DNA of 64,000 nucleotides from Streptococcus sp. Marseille-P6264 (GTDB taxonomy: Bacteria > Bacillota > Bacilli > Lactobacillales > Streptococcaceae), in contig NZ_CABPTO010000007.1 in NCBI RefSeq assembly GCF_902460355.1, positions 90,860 to 154,859 of the forward strand, given 5' to 3'. The notes below the pieces were generated by a model, which was given only the letters and a program-made list of their open reading frames with translations, did no database searches and was not told the origin of the DNA. Made by a program: the position numbers and the translations under genes. Each line of letters starts with the position of its first letter. The stretch's first letter is position 1. Positions 56,801 to 64,000 of this stretch are shown here, piece by piece.

Positions 56801-57332
56801 TCAACTTTTGGAAGAAGCTATTGCTAAGAAGCAAGGTAAGGAAACCAAGCGTCAAAAAAGCAATGCTGAAATCAATCTTCAGATTGATGCCTATCTTCCG
56901 AGTGATTATATTTCTGATGAACGTCAGAAAATCGAAGTTTACAAGAGAATTCGTGAAATTGACAACCGTGTAAACTATGAACATCTGCAAGATGAATTGA
57001 TTGATCGCTTTGGAGAATATCCGGATGTAGTGGCTTACCTACTAGAGATTGGTTTAGTCAAATCCTATCTTGATCAAGCCTTTGTGGCACTTGTTGAGCG
57101 GAAGCAAGAATCTGTCATCATTCGTTTTGAAAAAATGTCTCAGCAAATCTATCTGACCCAAGATTATTTTGAAGCTTTGTCAGCGACAAATCTAAAGGCT
57201 CGAATTGGAGAGCAGAAAGGCTTGATTGAAGTCGTTTTTGATGTTCGGAAGAAAAAAGATTTCGAGATTTTGGAAAACTTGCTGAACTTTGGTGAAAAAC
57301 TGGTAGAAATCAAGAATCGAAAAGCTGAATAA
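53841..57332 (+). CDS. mfd: Transcription-repair coupling factor Mfd
   Basis: A 1163-residue translocase. An N-terminal UvrB-like region and RNA-polymerase-interacting domain (KGDYVVHNIHGIGRYLGIET) precede the RecG-like helicase core with Walker A GDVGFGKTEVAMRAA, VIDEEQRFGV and TATPIPRTLHMSM, and the TRG motif with QLRGRVGRS. It removes stalled RNA polymerase and recruits UvrA. ATG 53841 gives MTLLDLFGRNKQI, matching streptococcal homologues; ATG 53829 overlapping the pth stop is an alternative. Confidence 0.96.
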   Translation: MTLLDLFGRNKQIIDWKKQLQKKTRQLVMGLSASTKALAIASSLEEQEKILVITSSQNEAERLASDLISLLGEEEVYTFLADDTPLAEFVFSSQEKIFARLEAMNFLSDKEKNGILIINVAASRLLLPQPDIFKKSELILSVSKEYNLDKLVKSLSRNGYKKVSQVLSQGEYSLRGDILDIFERSAQYPYRIEFFGDEIDGIRIFNPENQLSLENVEEILIEPVTDLLFTEEDYARGQKNLETALSTVIDPSLKSYLEEVLSSAREQFHHADIRKFLSLFYQKEWTILDYLPRHTPIFFDDFQKIMDKHAQFELEVANILTDDLQNSKALSNQQYFANNYQDYRKYKPATFFSNFHKGLGNLKFDALYQFNQYPMQEFFSQFPLLKEEINRFRKSDYTVVLQANSASSLQNLHKNLQDYEIHLDYIKEKDIHEKAVQLIEGNLVQGFNFVDEKIVLITEHEMIQKKIKRRIRRQNISNAERLKDYNELEKGDYVVHNIHGIGRYLGIETIEVSGIHRDYLTIQYQNADRISIPVDQINLLSKYVASDGKAPKINKLNDGRFQKTKQKVQHQVEDIADDLIKLYAERSQLKGFQFSSDDQHQVEFDNAFPYVETDDQLRSIQEIKKDMESDRPMDRLLVGDVGFGKTEVAMRAAFKAVNNHKQVAILVPTTVLAQQHYTNFKERFNDFAVNVDVLSRFRSKGEQKETLEKLEKGQIDIIIGTHRLLSADVTFSDLGLLVIDEEQRFGVKHKEKLKELKKKVDVLTLTATPIPRTLHMSMLGIRDLSVIETPPTNRYPVQTYVLENNRTVIRDAVLREIDRGGQVYYLYNKVDTIEQKVSELKELIPEASIGYVHGQMTEVRLENTLLDFVNGEYDILVTTTIIETGVDIPNANTLFIENADHMGLSTLYQLRGRVGRSNRIAYAYLMYRPDKTLTEVSEKRLEAIKGFTELGSGFKIAMRDLSIRGAGNILGSSQSGFIDSVGFEMYSQLLEEAIAKKQGKETKRQKSNAEINLQIDAYLPSDYISDERQKIEVYKRIREIDNRVNYEHLQDELIDRFGEYPDVVAYLLEIGLVKSYLDQAFVALVERKQESVIIRFEKMSQQIYLTQDYFEALSATNLKARIGEQKGLIEVVFDVRKKKDFEILENLLNFGEKLVEIKNRKAE

Positions 57333-57420
57333 ACATTACAATTCGGTAAAATTTCAGCTTTTTGGCTTTGTTTCTTTCAAAAGAATGATAGAATATTAAG
57401 AGAAAATCGAGGAAAAGACT

Positions 57421-57687
57421 ATGAGATTAGACAAATATTTAAAGGTATCACGCATTATCAAGCGGCGTCCAGTAGCTAAAGAGGTAGCAGATAAAGGTCG
57501 TATCAAGGTAAATGGAATCCTGGCAAAAAGTTCGACAGATTTGAAAATCAATGATCAAATTGAAGTTCGTTTTGGCAATAAGCTGTTAACAGTGCGGGTG
57601 CTAGAAATGAAAGACAGCACTAAAAAAGAAGATGCTGCTAAAATGTATGAAATTATCAGTGAGACAAGGATTGAAGAAAATGTCTAG
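57421..57687 (+). CDS. rqcP: RNA-binding S4 domain protein RqcP
   Basis: An 88-residue S4 protein: [40 protein letters not shown]. RqcP (YabO/Hsp15 family) works in the RqcH ribosome quality-control pathway, stabilising P-site tRNA during alanine tailing. Here it lies between mfd and divIC. GAGGAAAAG precedes ATG 57421; it overlaps divIC by 8 bp. Confidence 0.92.
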   Translation: MRLDKYLKVSRIIKRRPVAKEVADKGRIKVNGILAKSSTDLKINDQIEVRFGNKLLTVRVLEMKDSTKKEDAAKMYEIISETRIEENV

Positions 57688-58048
57688 AAATATTGTTCAA
57701 ATAAATAATCGCTTTATCCAAGATGAAAATCAGCGTCGTAGATACCTCGATGAGGAGCGTCGGAAACGAAATCGTTTTATGGGATGGGTTCTAATTTTAG
57801 TCATGCTACTTTTTATTCTTCCAGCCTATAATTTATATCAAAGTTACGAAACTTTACTTAATCGCCGTGCTCAATATGCACAACTACAAAAAAAATATGA
57901 AAAATTAGGTGAAGAAAAGAGTTATCAGTCTGATATTGCAACCAAGTTGAAAGATGACAGCTATGCTGCTAAATATGCTCGTGCTAAGTATTCTTTTTCA
58001 AAAGAAGGAGAATACATTTACACAACACCAGATTTATTACCACAATAA
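57680..58048 (+). CDS. divIC: Cell division protein DivIC (FtsB-like)
   Basis: A 122-residue single-pass membrane protein: a cytoplasmic basic stretch ([16 protein letters not shown]), a membrane helix ([20 protein letters not shown], residues ~35-54), then a coiled coil ([20 protein letters not shown]) and short C-terminal domain. It forms a complex with DivIB and FtsL at the septum. ATG 57680 overlaps the rqcP stop region. Confidence 0.93.
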   Translation: MSRNIVQINNRFIQDENQRRRYLDEERRKRNRFMGWVLILVMLLFILPAYNLYQSYETLLNRRAQYAQLQKKYEKLGEEKSYQSDIATKLKDDSYAAKYARAKYSFSKEGEYIYTTPDLLPQ

Positions 58049-58050
58049 TC

Positions 58051-58179
58051 ATGGAAAATTTACTTCAAAATATAGAGAAATTTTTATCTTTTTCGGATGA
58101 AAAACTAGCAGAATTATCCGAAAAGAATCAAGCTTTAAAACTTCAAGAAACGAAAAAGGAAAGGGGAGGTCATGCGTAA
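58051..58179 (+). CDS. Small SP_0009 family protein
   Basis: A 42-residue ORF, MENLLQNIEKFLSFSDEKLA followed by ELSEKNQALKLQETKKERGG and a final HA. Soluble, helical and highly charged. Databases name such genes SP_0009 family after their position in pneumococcus. It starts 2 bp after the divIC stop and its own stop overlaps the next start by 8 bp. The last codons contain the AAGGGGAGG ribosome site of the next gene, so it may mainly couple translation; function unknown. Confidence 0.8.
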   Translation: MENLLQNIEKFLSFSDEKLAELSEKNQALKLQETKKERGGHA

Positions 58180-59455
58180 GTTACTTTTGCTGATATTTTT
58201 ACTGCCAGCCTTATGGAGCAGTCAAACAGCAATCAGTACTGAAAAGGAACTTGTTTTAGACGAAGAAGAAAAGTATCAGCTTACAGGTACAGCTTATGGC
58301 CGTTATCATACGAGTATCCCTACAAATCCTAATGTTTATGAAGAAACGCCTACTTTTACAGATGCTACTTTGACTAAGGTAGCTGGGAAACTTTTGCCAG
58401 ATCAGCCACTAGAGCTGACAGAGTTGCACGTGAATGCAGCTGGGATTCCTATCTTTAAATTAAAGAATGGCCAGTTTGTAATTGCAGATAAGAATAGCAT
58501 TTATGAGGATACGGTTCAGTCTATCACAGATGTTAAACAGGAAAGATGGCTGGCCCCTAACTATGTGCTCTATGATACTATCCCGATCAATTCTTCTAAA
58601 AAGCTTGCAGCTAAACTACCTGCTTATAGCAAAGTAAAGGTGGTACAAATTGCTCAAACAGCTAAGGGAGAATATGCTAAAATTGAAGGTCAAGGTTGGG
58701 TTTCTGTTGATTTTCTTTCCCAAGAAGATAATCGAATGGAAAAGGTTCAGGAGCTTTTAAATTCTAAGTACAAAAAAGCTGACTTTTCTATTTATGTAAA
58801 ACAGCTAGATACGGGCAAAGAAGCAGGTATCAATCCAGATCAACAAATGTACTCAGCTAGTGTGACGAAAATTCCTTATCTTTACTATGCCCAGGAGCAA
58901 CTAAATAATCATAGCCTTTCCTTGGATAAAAAGTTAAAATATACAGCGGCTGTCAATGATTTTGCAGGTGCCTATGACCCTGAGGGAAGCGGTAGTATTT
59001 CCAAATCAGCAAATGATAAGGAATATTCTGTGCAGGACTTAATCAATGGTGTAGCAAAAGAGTCGGATAATGTGGCCCACAATATCCTCGCCTATTATAC
59101 AAGCAATCAATCTGATAGCCAATTTCAAAATACTATTGAAAAAATTGCGGGTAAAAGGTGGGATGTGGAAAGCAGACAAGCTTCAGCTCGAATGGCAGGA
59201 AATGTTATGGAAGCCATTTATAAGCAAAATGGCATGATTATCGATGCTTTATCTCAGACAAATTATGATAATCAGCGAATTTCTAAAAACATCAATGTAA
59301 AAGTTGCTCATAAAATTGGTGATGCTTACGACTTCAAGCATGATGTCGCTATTGTGTATGCGGATTCGCCATTTATCATTGCTATTCTTACGAATAATTC
59401 GGATTACGATACAATTTCTAAAATTGCGGATGATGTGTACGGAGTTCTGAAATGA
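58172..59455 (+). CDS. Serine hydrolase, class A beta-lactamase-like, exported
   Basis: A 427-residue protein with a signal peptide (residues ~1-19), a pseudo-SH3-like N-terminal region and a C-terminal class-A fold: SxxK at Ser230-Lys233 (MYSASVTKIPY), SDN-like triad in AKESDNVAHNILA, and HKIGDAYDF in place of KTG. It is conserved at this place (SP_0010 type); a peptidoglycan or cell-wall role is more likely than antibiotic resistance. It overlaps tilS by 4 bp. Confidence 0.87.
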   Translation: MRKLLLLIFLLPALWSSQTAISTEKELVLDEEEKYQLTGTAYGRYHTSIPTNPNVYEETPTFTDATLTKVAGKLLPDQPLELTELHVNAAGIPIFKLKNGQFVIADKNSIYEDTVQSITDVKQERWLAPNYVLYDTIPINSSKKLAAKLPAYSKVKVVQIAQTAKGEYAKIEGQGWVSVDFLSQEDNRMEKVQELLNSKYKKADFSIYVKQLDTGKEAGINPDQQMYSASVTKIPYLYYAQEQLNNHSLSLDKKLKYTAAVNDFAGAYDPEGSGSISKSANDKEYSVQDLINGVAKESDNVAHNILAYYTSNQSDSQFQNTIEKIAGKRWDVESRQASARMAGNVMEAIYKQNGMIIDALSQTNYDNQRISKNINVKVAHKIGDAYDFKHDVAIVYADSPFIIAILTNNSDYDTISKIADDVYGVLK

Positions 59456-60729
59456 TCGATCAGAAGTTTCGCAAACAAATGCAGGAAAAGCGGTATTTTC
59501 AAAATCATCGAAAAGTGCTGGTAGCAGTTTCTGGTGGCTTGGATTCGATGACCTTGTTCCATCTTTTGTACCAGAACAGGGAAGAACTAGAGATTGAGCT
59601 GGGCATAGCGCATGTCAACCACAAGCAACGACCAGAGTCAAATATGGAAGAAAAAGAGCTGTCAAATTTTGCCCAGCAACTTGGTGTGAAATTTTTCAGC
59701 TCAAATTTTTCAGGTGATTTTTCCGAGGAAAAAGCTCGGCGATTTCGCTATCGTTTTTTTGAAGAAATCATGTTGACAGAAGGCTACACGGCCTTGGTAA
59801 CGGCTCATCATGCTGATGATCAGGCCGAGACGGTGTTTATGAGACTATTACGAGGAGCAAGGCTGCGCCACTTGTCTGGAATGACCGAGGTTCAATCCTT
59901 TGCAAACGGGGAATTAATCCGACCTTTGCTTCATTTTCATAAGCAAGATTTCCCTGATATTTTGCATTTTGAAGATAAGAGCAATCTTCAAAATGACTAT
60001 CTCAGAAATCGTATTCGTAATCTTTATCTTCCAAGTCTTGAAAAGGAAAATCCACGCTTTAAGGATTCTCTGATTTCTTTAGGGAAAGAAGTTGAGAACT
60101 TACAGACAGCCCTGTCTAATATGACGCAAGATTTGGACATTACAAAACTTGAAGTGTTTGAGCAACAAATTCCAGAAGTTCAAAATTTCCTTCTGCAGGA
60201 GTATTTGAAGAAATTTCCTTCTTTAAATTTAAATAAAAAGCAATTTGTAGAAATCTTAGGCATCTTACGAACCAAGGCTAATTACATCCACCCTTTAAAG
60301 GATGAATATGAGTTGGTGAAAGATTATAAGCATTTTGAAATCAGAAAAATCAGTCGTAGGTCTGATTTGAAAGTGGAGTCAATTCTGTTAAAATGTGGTA
60401 ATCTACTTCAATTTGGAGAGTATCAATTCTCATTTGGCTCTCCTTTGGAGGGTGAAAATGTTCAAGCGATTGCAGTTTCACGTGAAACACCAATTCTTTT
60501 ACGTCACAGAAAAACAGGTGATTTTCTTCGTCTGAAGGGTCATCACAAAAAACTTCGTCGGCTATTCATTGATCAAAAAATTCCATTTGAAGAACGCGAA
60601 AAAGCGATTATTGTAGAGCAAAATCAGCAGATTTTAGCAATTGTAAATATCGCTATCAGTGATTTGAGTAAGGAATTAAAAAGTGATATAATGAGTACTG
60701 TACTTTATATTCAGAAATTAGATAGGTAA
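59452..60729 (+). CDS. tilS: tRNA(Ile)-lysidine synthase TilS
   Basis: A 425-residue PP-loop ATPase: [10 protein letters not shown] motif near residue 28, ATP pyrophosphatase core, and a C-terminal TilS domain ([20 protein letters not shown]). It converts the wobble C of tRNA-Ile(CAU) to lysidine, an essential step. ATG 59452 overlaps the previous gene by 4 bp. A near-parS site at 60474 lies within it. Confidence 0.95.
   Translation: MIDQKFRKQMQEKRYFQNHRKVLVAVSGGLDSMTLFHLLYQNREELEIELGIAHVNHKQRPESNMEEKELSNFAQQLGVKFFSSNFSGDFSEEKARRFRYRFFEEIMLTEGYTALVTAHHADDQAETVFMRLLRGARLRHLSGMTEVQSFANGELIRPLLHFHKQDFPDILHFEDKSNLQNDYLRNRIRNLYLPSLEKENPRFKDSLISLGKEVENLQTALSNMTQDLDITKLEVFEQQIPEVQNFLLQEYLKKFPSLNLNKKQFVEILGILRTKANYIHPLKDEYELVKDYKHFEIRKISRRSDLKVESILLKCGNLLQFGEYQFSFGSPLEGENVQAIAVSRETPILLRHRKTGDFLRLKGHHKKLRRLFIDQKIPFEEREKAIIVEQNQQILAIVNIAISDLSKELKSDIMSTVLYIQKLDR
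60474..60489. other. parS: parS-like site (one mismatch), inside tilS
   Basis: AGTTTCACGTGAAACA differs from parS at the first base only. It is the only copy found to the right of dnaA in this window, about 12 kb from it. Confidence 0.7.
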
Positions 60730-60733
60730 AATT

Positions 60734-61276
60734 ATGCTAGAACAAGATATTAAAAAGATATTGGTTTCTCACGAGGAAATCGTAGTAGCGGCAAAAAAAT
60801 TGGGCCAACAGCTGACAGTGGATTATCAAGGTAAAAAGCCTATTTTTGTAGGAATTTTGAAAGGTTCAGTCCCTTTTATGGCCGAACTAATCAAGCATGT
60901 GGATACAGATATCGAATTGGACTTCATGCTGGTCTCTAGCTATCATGGTGGTACAACTAGCAGTGGCGTGATTAATATCGTTAAGGATATTGATCAGGAT
61001 ATTGCTGGCCGTGATATTCTGTTTGTTGAAGATATTATCGATACTGGCCAAACTTTGAAGAATTTGTGTAATTTGTTCAAAGAAAGAAATGCAGCATCTG
61101 TAAAAATTGCTACGTTGTTGGATAAGCCTGAAGGACGCATTGTTGATATTGAGGCAGACTATACTTGCTTTACAATTCCAAACGAATTTGTGGTAGGTTA
61201 TGGACTGGATTATGATGAGTACTACCGTAATCTTCCTTATGTAGGTGTCTTGAAAGAAGAAGTTTATACAAAATAA
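60734..61276 (+). CDS. hpt: Hypoxanthine phosphoribosyltransferase
   Basis: A 180-residue enzyme with the PRPP-binding motif [13 protein letters not shown]. It salvages hypoxanthine and guanine to IMP and [14 protein letters not shown] and [13 protein letters not shown] are conserved family blocks. It starts 4 bp after the tilS stop codon and is followed 17 bp later by ftsH, in the conserved tilS-hpt-ftsH order. Confidence 0.96.
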   Translation: MLEQDIKKILVSHEEIVVAAKKLGQQLTVDYQGKKPIFVGILKGSVPFMAELIKHVDTDIELDFMLVSSYHGGTTSSGVINIVKDIDQDIAGRDILFVEDIIDTGQTLKNLCNLFKERNAASVKIATLLDKPEGRIVDIEADYTCFTIPNEFVVGYGLDYDEYYRNLPYVGVLKEEVYTK

Positions 61277-61293
61277 AGGTTTACTAGATATAA

Positions 61294-63264
61294 ATGAAAA
61301 ATAAACAAAATAATGGTTTTATAAAAAATCCTTTTCTCTATATCCTAATTATTGTAGTCCTTGTTACAGGTTTTCAGTATTTCTTTACGGGAAATGCGAC
61401 AGGTCGTAGCCAGCAAATCAACTACAGTCAATTAGTGAAAGAAATCCAAAATAATAATGTTACAGAGATGAGCTACCAGCCAAATGGTAGTATTATCGAG
61501 GTATCGGGTACTTACAAAAAACCTAAAGAATCAAAAGATACGACAGGAATTCTGTTTTTCAGTCCAGAAATCTCAAAAGTTAGCAGATTTACTAGTGTTG
61601 TTTTGCCATCAGATACAACAGTTTCTGATTTGCAAAAGCTGGCTGCTGAGCATGAGACAGAAGTAACTATTAAACGCGAAAGCTCCAGTGGAATGTGGAT
61701 TAATCTTTTGATTTCCTTGGTTCCATTTATCATCATTGCTTTCATCTTTATGTCTATGATGAATCAAGGCGGCGGTGGCGGTGCCCGTGGTGCTATGAAT
61801 TTTGGACGCAACAAAGCTCGTGCTGCCAATAAAGAAGATATCAAAGTACGTTTCTCTGACGTTGCTGGTGCAGAAGAGGAAAAACAAGAACTTGTTGAAG
61901 TTGTTGAGTTTCTAAAAGATCCAAAACGTTATACTAAGCTGGGTGCTCGAATTCCGGCAGGTGTTCTTTTGGAAGGCCCTCCAGGAACTGGTAAGACCTT
62001 GCTTGCTAAGGCGGTTGCTGGTGAAGCAGGAGTTCCTTTCTTTAGTATTTCAGGTTCTGACTTTGTTGAAATGTTCGTTGGTGTCGGAGCAAGCCGTGTT
62101 CGTTCTTTATTTGAAGATGCGAAAAAAGCAGCGCCTGCAATTATCTTCATCGATGAAATTGATGCCGTCGGTCGTCAGCGTGGTGTTGGCCTCGGCGGCG
62201 GTAATGATGAACGGGAACAAACCCTTAATCAGCTCTTGATTGAAATGGATGGTTTTGAGGGCAATGAAGGAATTATCGTAATTGCTGCGACAAACCGTTC
62301 AGATGTTCTTGATCCAGCTCTTCTACGTCCAGGTCGTTTTGACAGAAAAGTCTTGGTCGGTCGCCCTGATGTCAAAGGTCGGGAAGCTATTCTTCGCGTT
62401 CATGCTAAGAATAAACCGCTGGCTAAAAACGTTGATTTGAAATTAGTTGCCCAACAGACACCTGGCTTTGTTGGTGCTGATTTGGAAAACGTCTTGAATG
62501 AAGCTGCTTTGGTTGCTGCCCGTCGCAACAAATCAATCATCGATGCTTCAGATATTGATGAGGCAGAGGACAGAGTGATTGCTGGACCATCTAAGAAAGA
62601 TAAAACAGTATCACAAAGAGAACGCGAATTGGTTGCCTATCACGAGGCTGGACATACCATTGTTGGTTTAGTCTTGTCAAATGCTCGTGTTGTGCATAAA
62701 GTAACCATCGTACCACGTGGACGTGCAGGCGGATACATGATTGCCCTTCCTAAAGAAGACCAAATGCTTCTTTCTAAAGAAGATATGAAAGAGCAATTAG
62801 CAGGTTTGATGGGTGGTCGTGTAGCTGAAGAGATTATCTTTAATGTCCAAACTACAGGAGCTTCCAATGACTTTGAACAAGCTACACAGATGGCGCGTGC
62901 AATGGTCACTGAGTACGGTATGAGTGAAAAACTAGGCCCAGTCCAATACGAAGGTAACCATGCTATGTTTGGTGCACAAAGTTCTCAAAAATCAATTTCA
63001 GAACAAACAGCCTATGAGATTGATGAGGAAGTACGTTCATTATTAAATGAAGCACGAAACAAAGCAGCTGAGATCATTCAAGCAAATCGTGAAACTCACA
63101 AATTGATTGCTGAAGCGCTCCTTAAATATGAAACACTTGATAGCACTCAAATTAAATCTCTCTATGAAACGGGCCAGATGCCGGAAGAGTCTGAAAAAGA
63201 CTTAGAACGAGAGGCACATGCCCTTTCTTATGATGAAATTAAGTCCAAAATGGAAGAAAAATAA
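61294..63264 (+). CDS. ftsH: ATP-dependent zinc metalloprotease FtsH
   Basis: A 656-residue membrane protease: two N-terminal helices flanking an external domain (~residues 13-155), AAA+ module with Walker [14 protein letters not shown] and Walker [14 protein letters not shown], arginine-finger region [13 protein letters not shown], and zinc motif HEAGH (~residue 450). It degrades membrane and regulatory proteins. A strong terminator separates it from comX. Confidence 0.97.
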   Translation: MKNKQNNGFIKNPFLYILIIVVLVTGFQYFFTGNATGRSQQINYSQLVKEIQNNNVTEMSYQPNGSIIEVSGTYKKPKESKDTTGILFFSPEISKVSRFTSVVLPSDTTVSDLQKLAAEHETEVTIKRESSSGMWINLLISLVPFIIIAFIFMSMMNQGGGGGARGAMNFGRNKARAANKEDIKVRFSDVAGAEEEKQELVEVVEFLKDPKRYTKLGARIPAGVLLEGPPGTGKTLLAKAVAGEAGVPFFSISGSDFVEMFVGVGASRVRSLFEDAKKAAPAIIFIDEIDAVGRQRGVGLGGGNDEREQTLNQLLIEMDGFEGNEGIIVIAATNRSDVLDPALLRPGRFDRKVLVGRPDVKGREAILRVHAKNKPLAKNVDLKLVAQQTPGFVGADLENVLNEAALVAARRNKSIIDASDIDEAEDRVIAGPSKKDKTVSQRERELVAYHEAGHTIVGLVLSNARVVHKVTIVPRGRAGGYMIALPKEDQMLLSKEDMKEQLAGLMGGRVAEEIIFNVQTTGASNDFEQATQMARAMVTEYGMSEKLGPVQYEGNHAMFGAQSSQKSISEQTAYEIDEEVRSLLNEARNKAAEIIQANRETHKLIAEALLKYETLDSTQIKSLYETGQMPEESEKDLEREAHALSYDEIKSKMEEK

Positions 63265-63282
63265 GAGATGCTTTTCTAATTG

Positions 63283-63323
63283 AATAGCTTGATTACTAAT
63301 TGTGTAATCAAGCTATTTTTTTT
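63283..63323 (+). terminator. ftsH terminator
   Basis: AATAGCTTGATTAC pairs with GTAATCAAGCTATT (14-bp stem), followed by a run of T. It insulates ftsH from comX. Confidence 0.92.
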
Positions 63324-63335
63324 ATTCTTTAAAGC

Positions 63336-63365
63336 ATAACATGTCATAAAATGTCCCTGAGATGT
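63336..63365 (-). promoter_or_regulatory. Candidate ComE-box direct repeat upstream of comX (opposite strand)
   Basis: ATAACATGT and CTGAGATGT on the + strand, spaced by 12 nt; reverse complements ACATCTCAG and ACATGTTAT match the ACAnTTnAG half-site at most positions. A TAAAAT at 63399-63404 lies 33 bp on, close to the 31-bp spacing at comC. The orientation is opposite to that at comC. Confidence 0.4.
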
Positions 63366-63480
63366 CGAAAAATTTTGCGTTAGGAACCAGTTGGGGCATA
63401 AAATAGACAGGATGGAGGAATGATGCCTGAAGGAGAAGATTTTCTTGTAGAATCATATTATCAAAGGAAAAGGAGATAAG

Positions 63481-63963
63481 ATGAAGTTCAAGGAACGCTA
63501 TGAGAAAGTGCAGTGGATCGTCCGGCGCTGTGCACGGGATTATTATGTACATTTATGGGAGAGTAGTGACTGGGAACAAGAAGGCATGTTGATCTATCAC
63601 CAGCTAGAAGAAAGTCATCCAGATATCAGTCAAGACGAAAGTCGCCTCTATCGCTACTTCAAAACAAAATTTAGGAATCATATTCATGACATTCTTCGCA
63701 AGCAAGAGAGCCAAAAACGCCGCTTCGATCGTCAGTCTTATGAAGAAGTTGGAACCATTAGTCATAGACTGAGTAAGCGCGAACTAGCATTAGATGATTT
63801 AGTTGCTCTTCGAAGTTCGTTAGCAGCCTACACTTCCAAGTTAGACAAAGAACAACTGGAGTTATACTACCGCTTACTAGGCGACGAACGTTTTAAGGGA
63901 CGTAAAAGACTGTTGCGCGACTTGGAGGCATACTTATCAGATTTTTCTGAGATAATTATCTAA
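63481..63963 (+). CDS. comX: Competence sigma factor ComX (SigX)
   Basis: A 160-residue sigma70-like factor: MKFKERYEKVQWIVRRCARD, YVHLWESSDWEQEGML, RLYRYFKTKFRNHIHDILRK and a basic tail ending YLSDFSEIII. ComX directs polymerase to late competence promoters (cin box). Output of the ComCDE circuit; carried here between ftsH and the window edge. AAAAGGAG precedes ATG 63481. Pneumococcus has two comX copies; only one is visible here. Confidence 0.96.
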   Translation: MKFKERYEKVQWIVRRCARDYYVHLWESSDWEQEGMLIYHQLEESHPDISQDESRLYRYFKTKFRNHIHDILRKQESQKRRFDRQSYEEVGTISHRLSKRELALDDLVALRSSLAAYTSKLDKEQLELYYRLLGDERFKGRKRLLRDLEAYLSDFSEIII

Positions 63964-63972
63964 GAACAGAGT

Positions 63973-63999
63973 AAAAGGGAGAGTTAATCTTTCCCTTTT
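63973..63999 (+). terminator. comX terminator
   Basis: AAAAGGGA pairs with TCCCTTTT, ending at the window edge, 10 bp after the comX stop codon. Confidence 0.6.
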
Positions 64000-64000
64000 A

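Noticed and set aside
58172..59455. Class-A beta-lactamase-like gene as a resistance gene
   Set aside because: It sits in the conserved divIC-tilS interval of streptococci and has the KIG in place of KTG, so a cell-wall role is more likely.

Overview
The window is a low-GC streptococcal chromosome segment spanning the replication origin. It carries rlmH-htrA-parB-dnaA-dnaN-ychF-pth-mfd-rqcP-divIC-tilS-hpt-ftsH-comX in the order known around the origin of the mitis/sanguinis streptococci, together with a comCDE quorum-sensing operon beside tRNA-Arg. The ComC peptide has an ordinary Gly-Gly leader and a mature sequence I do not recognise, so I place the window in the Sanguinis/Mitis groups without naming a species. 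No insertion sequence, prophage or CRISPR array was seen.

Layout. 1-2500: start of the dlt operon (dltX, partial dltA, minus strand), then a PadR / DUF1700 / DUF4097 envelope-response operon. 2500-10930: an LD-carboxypeptidase-like protein, an S41-like peptidase, a three-gene operon of unknown function (VTC polyphosphate-polymerase domain, DUF4956 membrane protein, beta-helix lipoprotein), and a YhgE/Pip membrane protein divergent from a TetR regulator. 11000-20150: rpsD with a long leader, a copy of a structured intergenic repeat, a thiamine-precursor ABC transporter under a TPP riboswitch, a HAD hydrolase, veg, dnaB, rplI and gdpP. 20400-29000: mnmG, mnmA, a LysM protein, YfhO and an ABC-F protein. 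29100-40000: trpS, guaB, recF, yaaA, the yfmF/yfmH peptidase pair, a RodZ-like protein, pgsA and the ECF energy module (ecfA1, ecfA2, ecfT). 40100-45250: a second LysM protein, sdaAA/sdaAB, tRNA-Asn, tRNA-Glu, comE, comD, comC and tRNA-Arg. 45270-53800: rlmH, htrA, parB, oriC with dnaA and dnaN, DUF951, the second repeat copy, a DUF1307 lipoprotein, ychF and pth. 53800-64000: mfd, rqcP, divIC, a 42-residue SP_0009-type protein, a class-A beta-lactamase-like protein, tilS, hpt, ftsH and the competence sigma factor comX.

How it fits together. Genes to the right of dnaA mostly read rightward and many on the left read leftward, consistent with bidirectional replication from oriC. The origin shows convergent DnaA-box pairs with constant 3-nt spacers, a DnaA-trio element between dnaA and dnaN, and four parS sites (two exact, two with one mismatch) spread over about 53 kb for ParB. 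The competence circuit is split across the origin: ComC is the signal, ComD and ComE the two-component system, and comX the output. A strong ComE direct repeat precedes comC, and a weaker, oppositely oriented one precedes comX.

Three protein genes too short for ordinary ORF calling are annotated here: dltX, comC and the SP_0009-type gene. The best candidates for undescribed biology are the VTC/DUF4956/lipoprotein operon, the PadR/DUF1700/DUF4097 operon, and the ~175-bp structured intergenic repeat found in two inverted copies.
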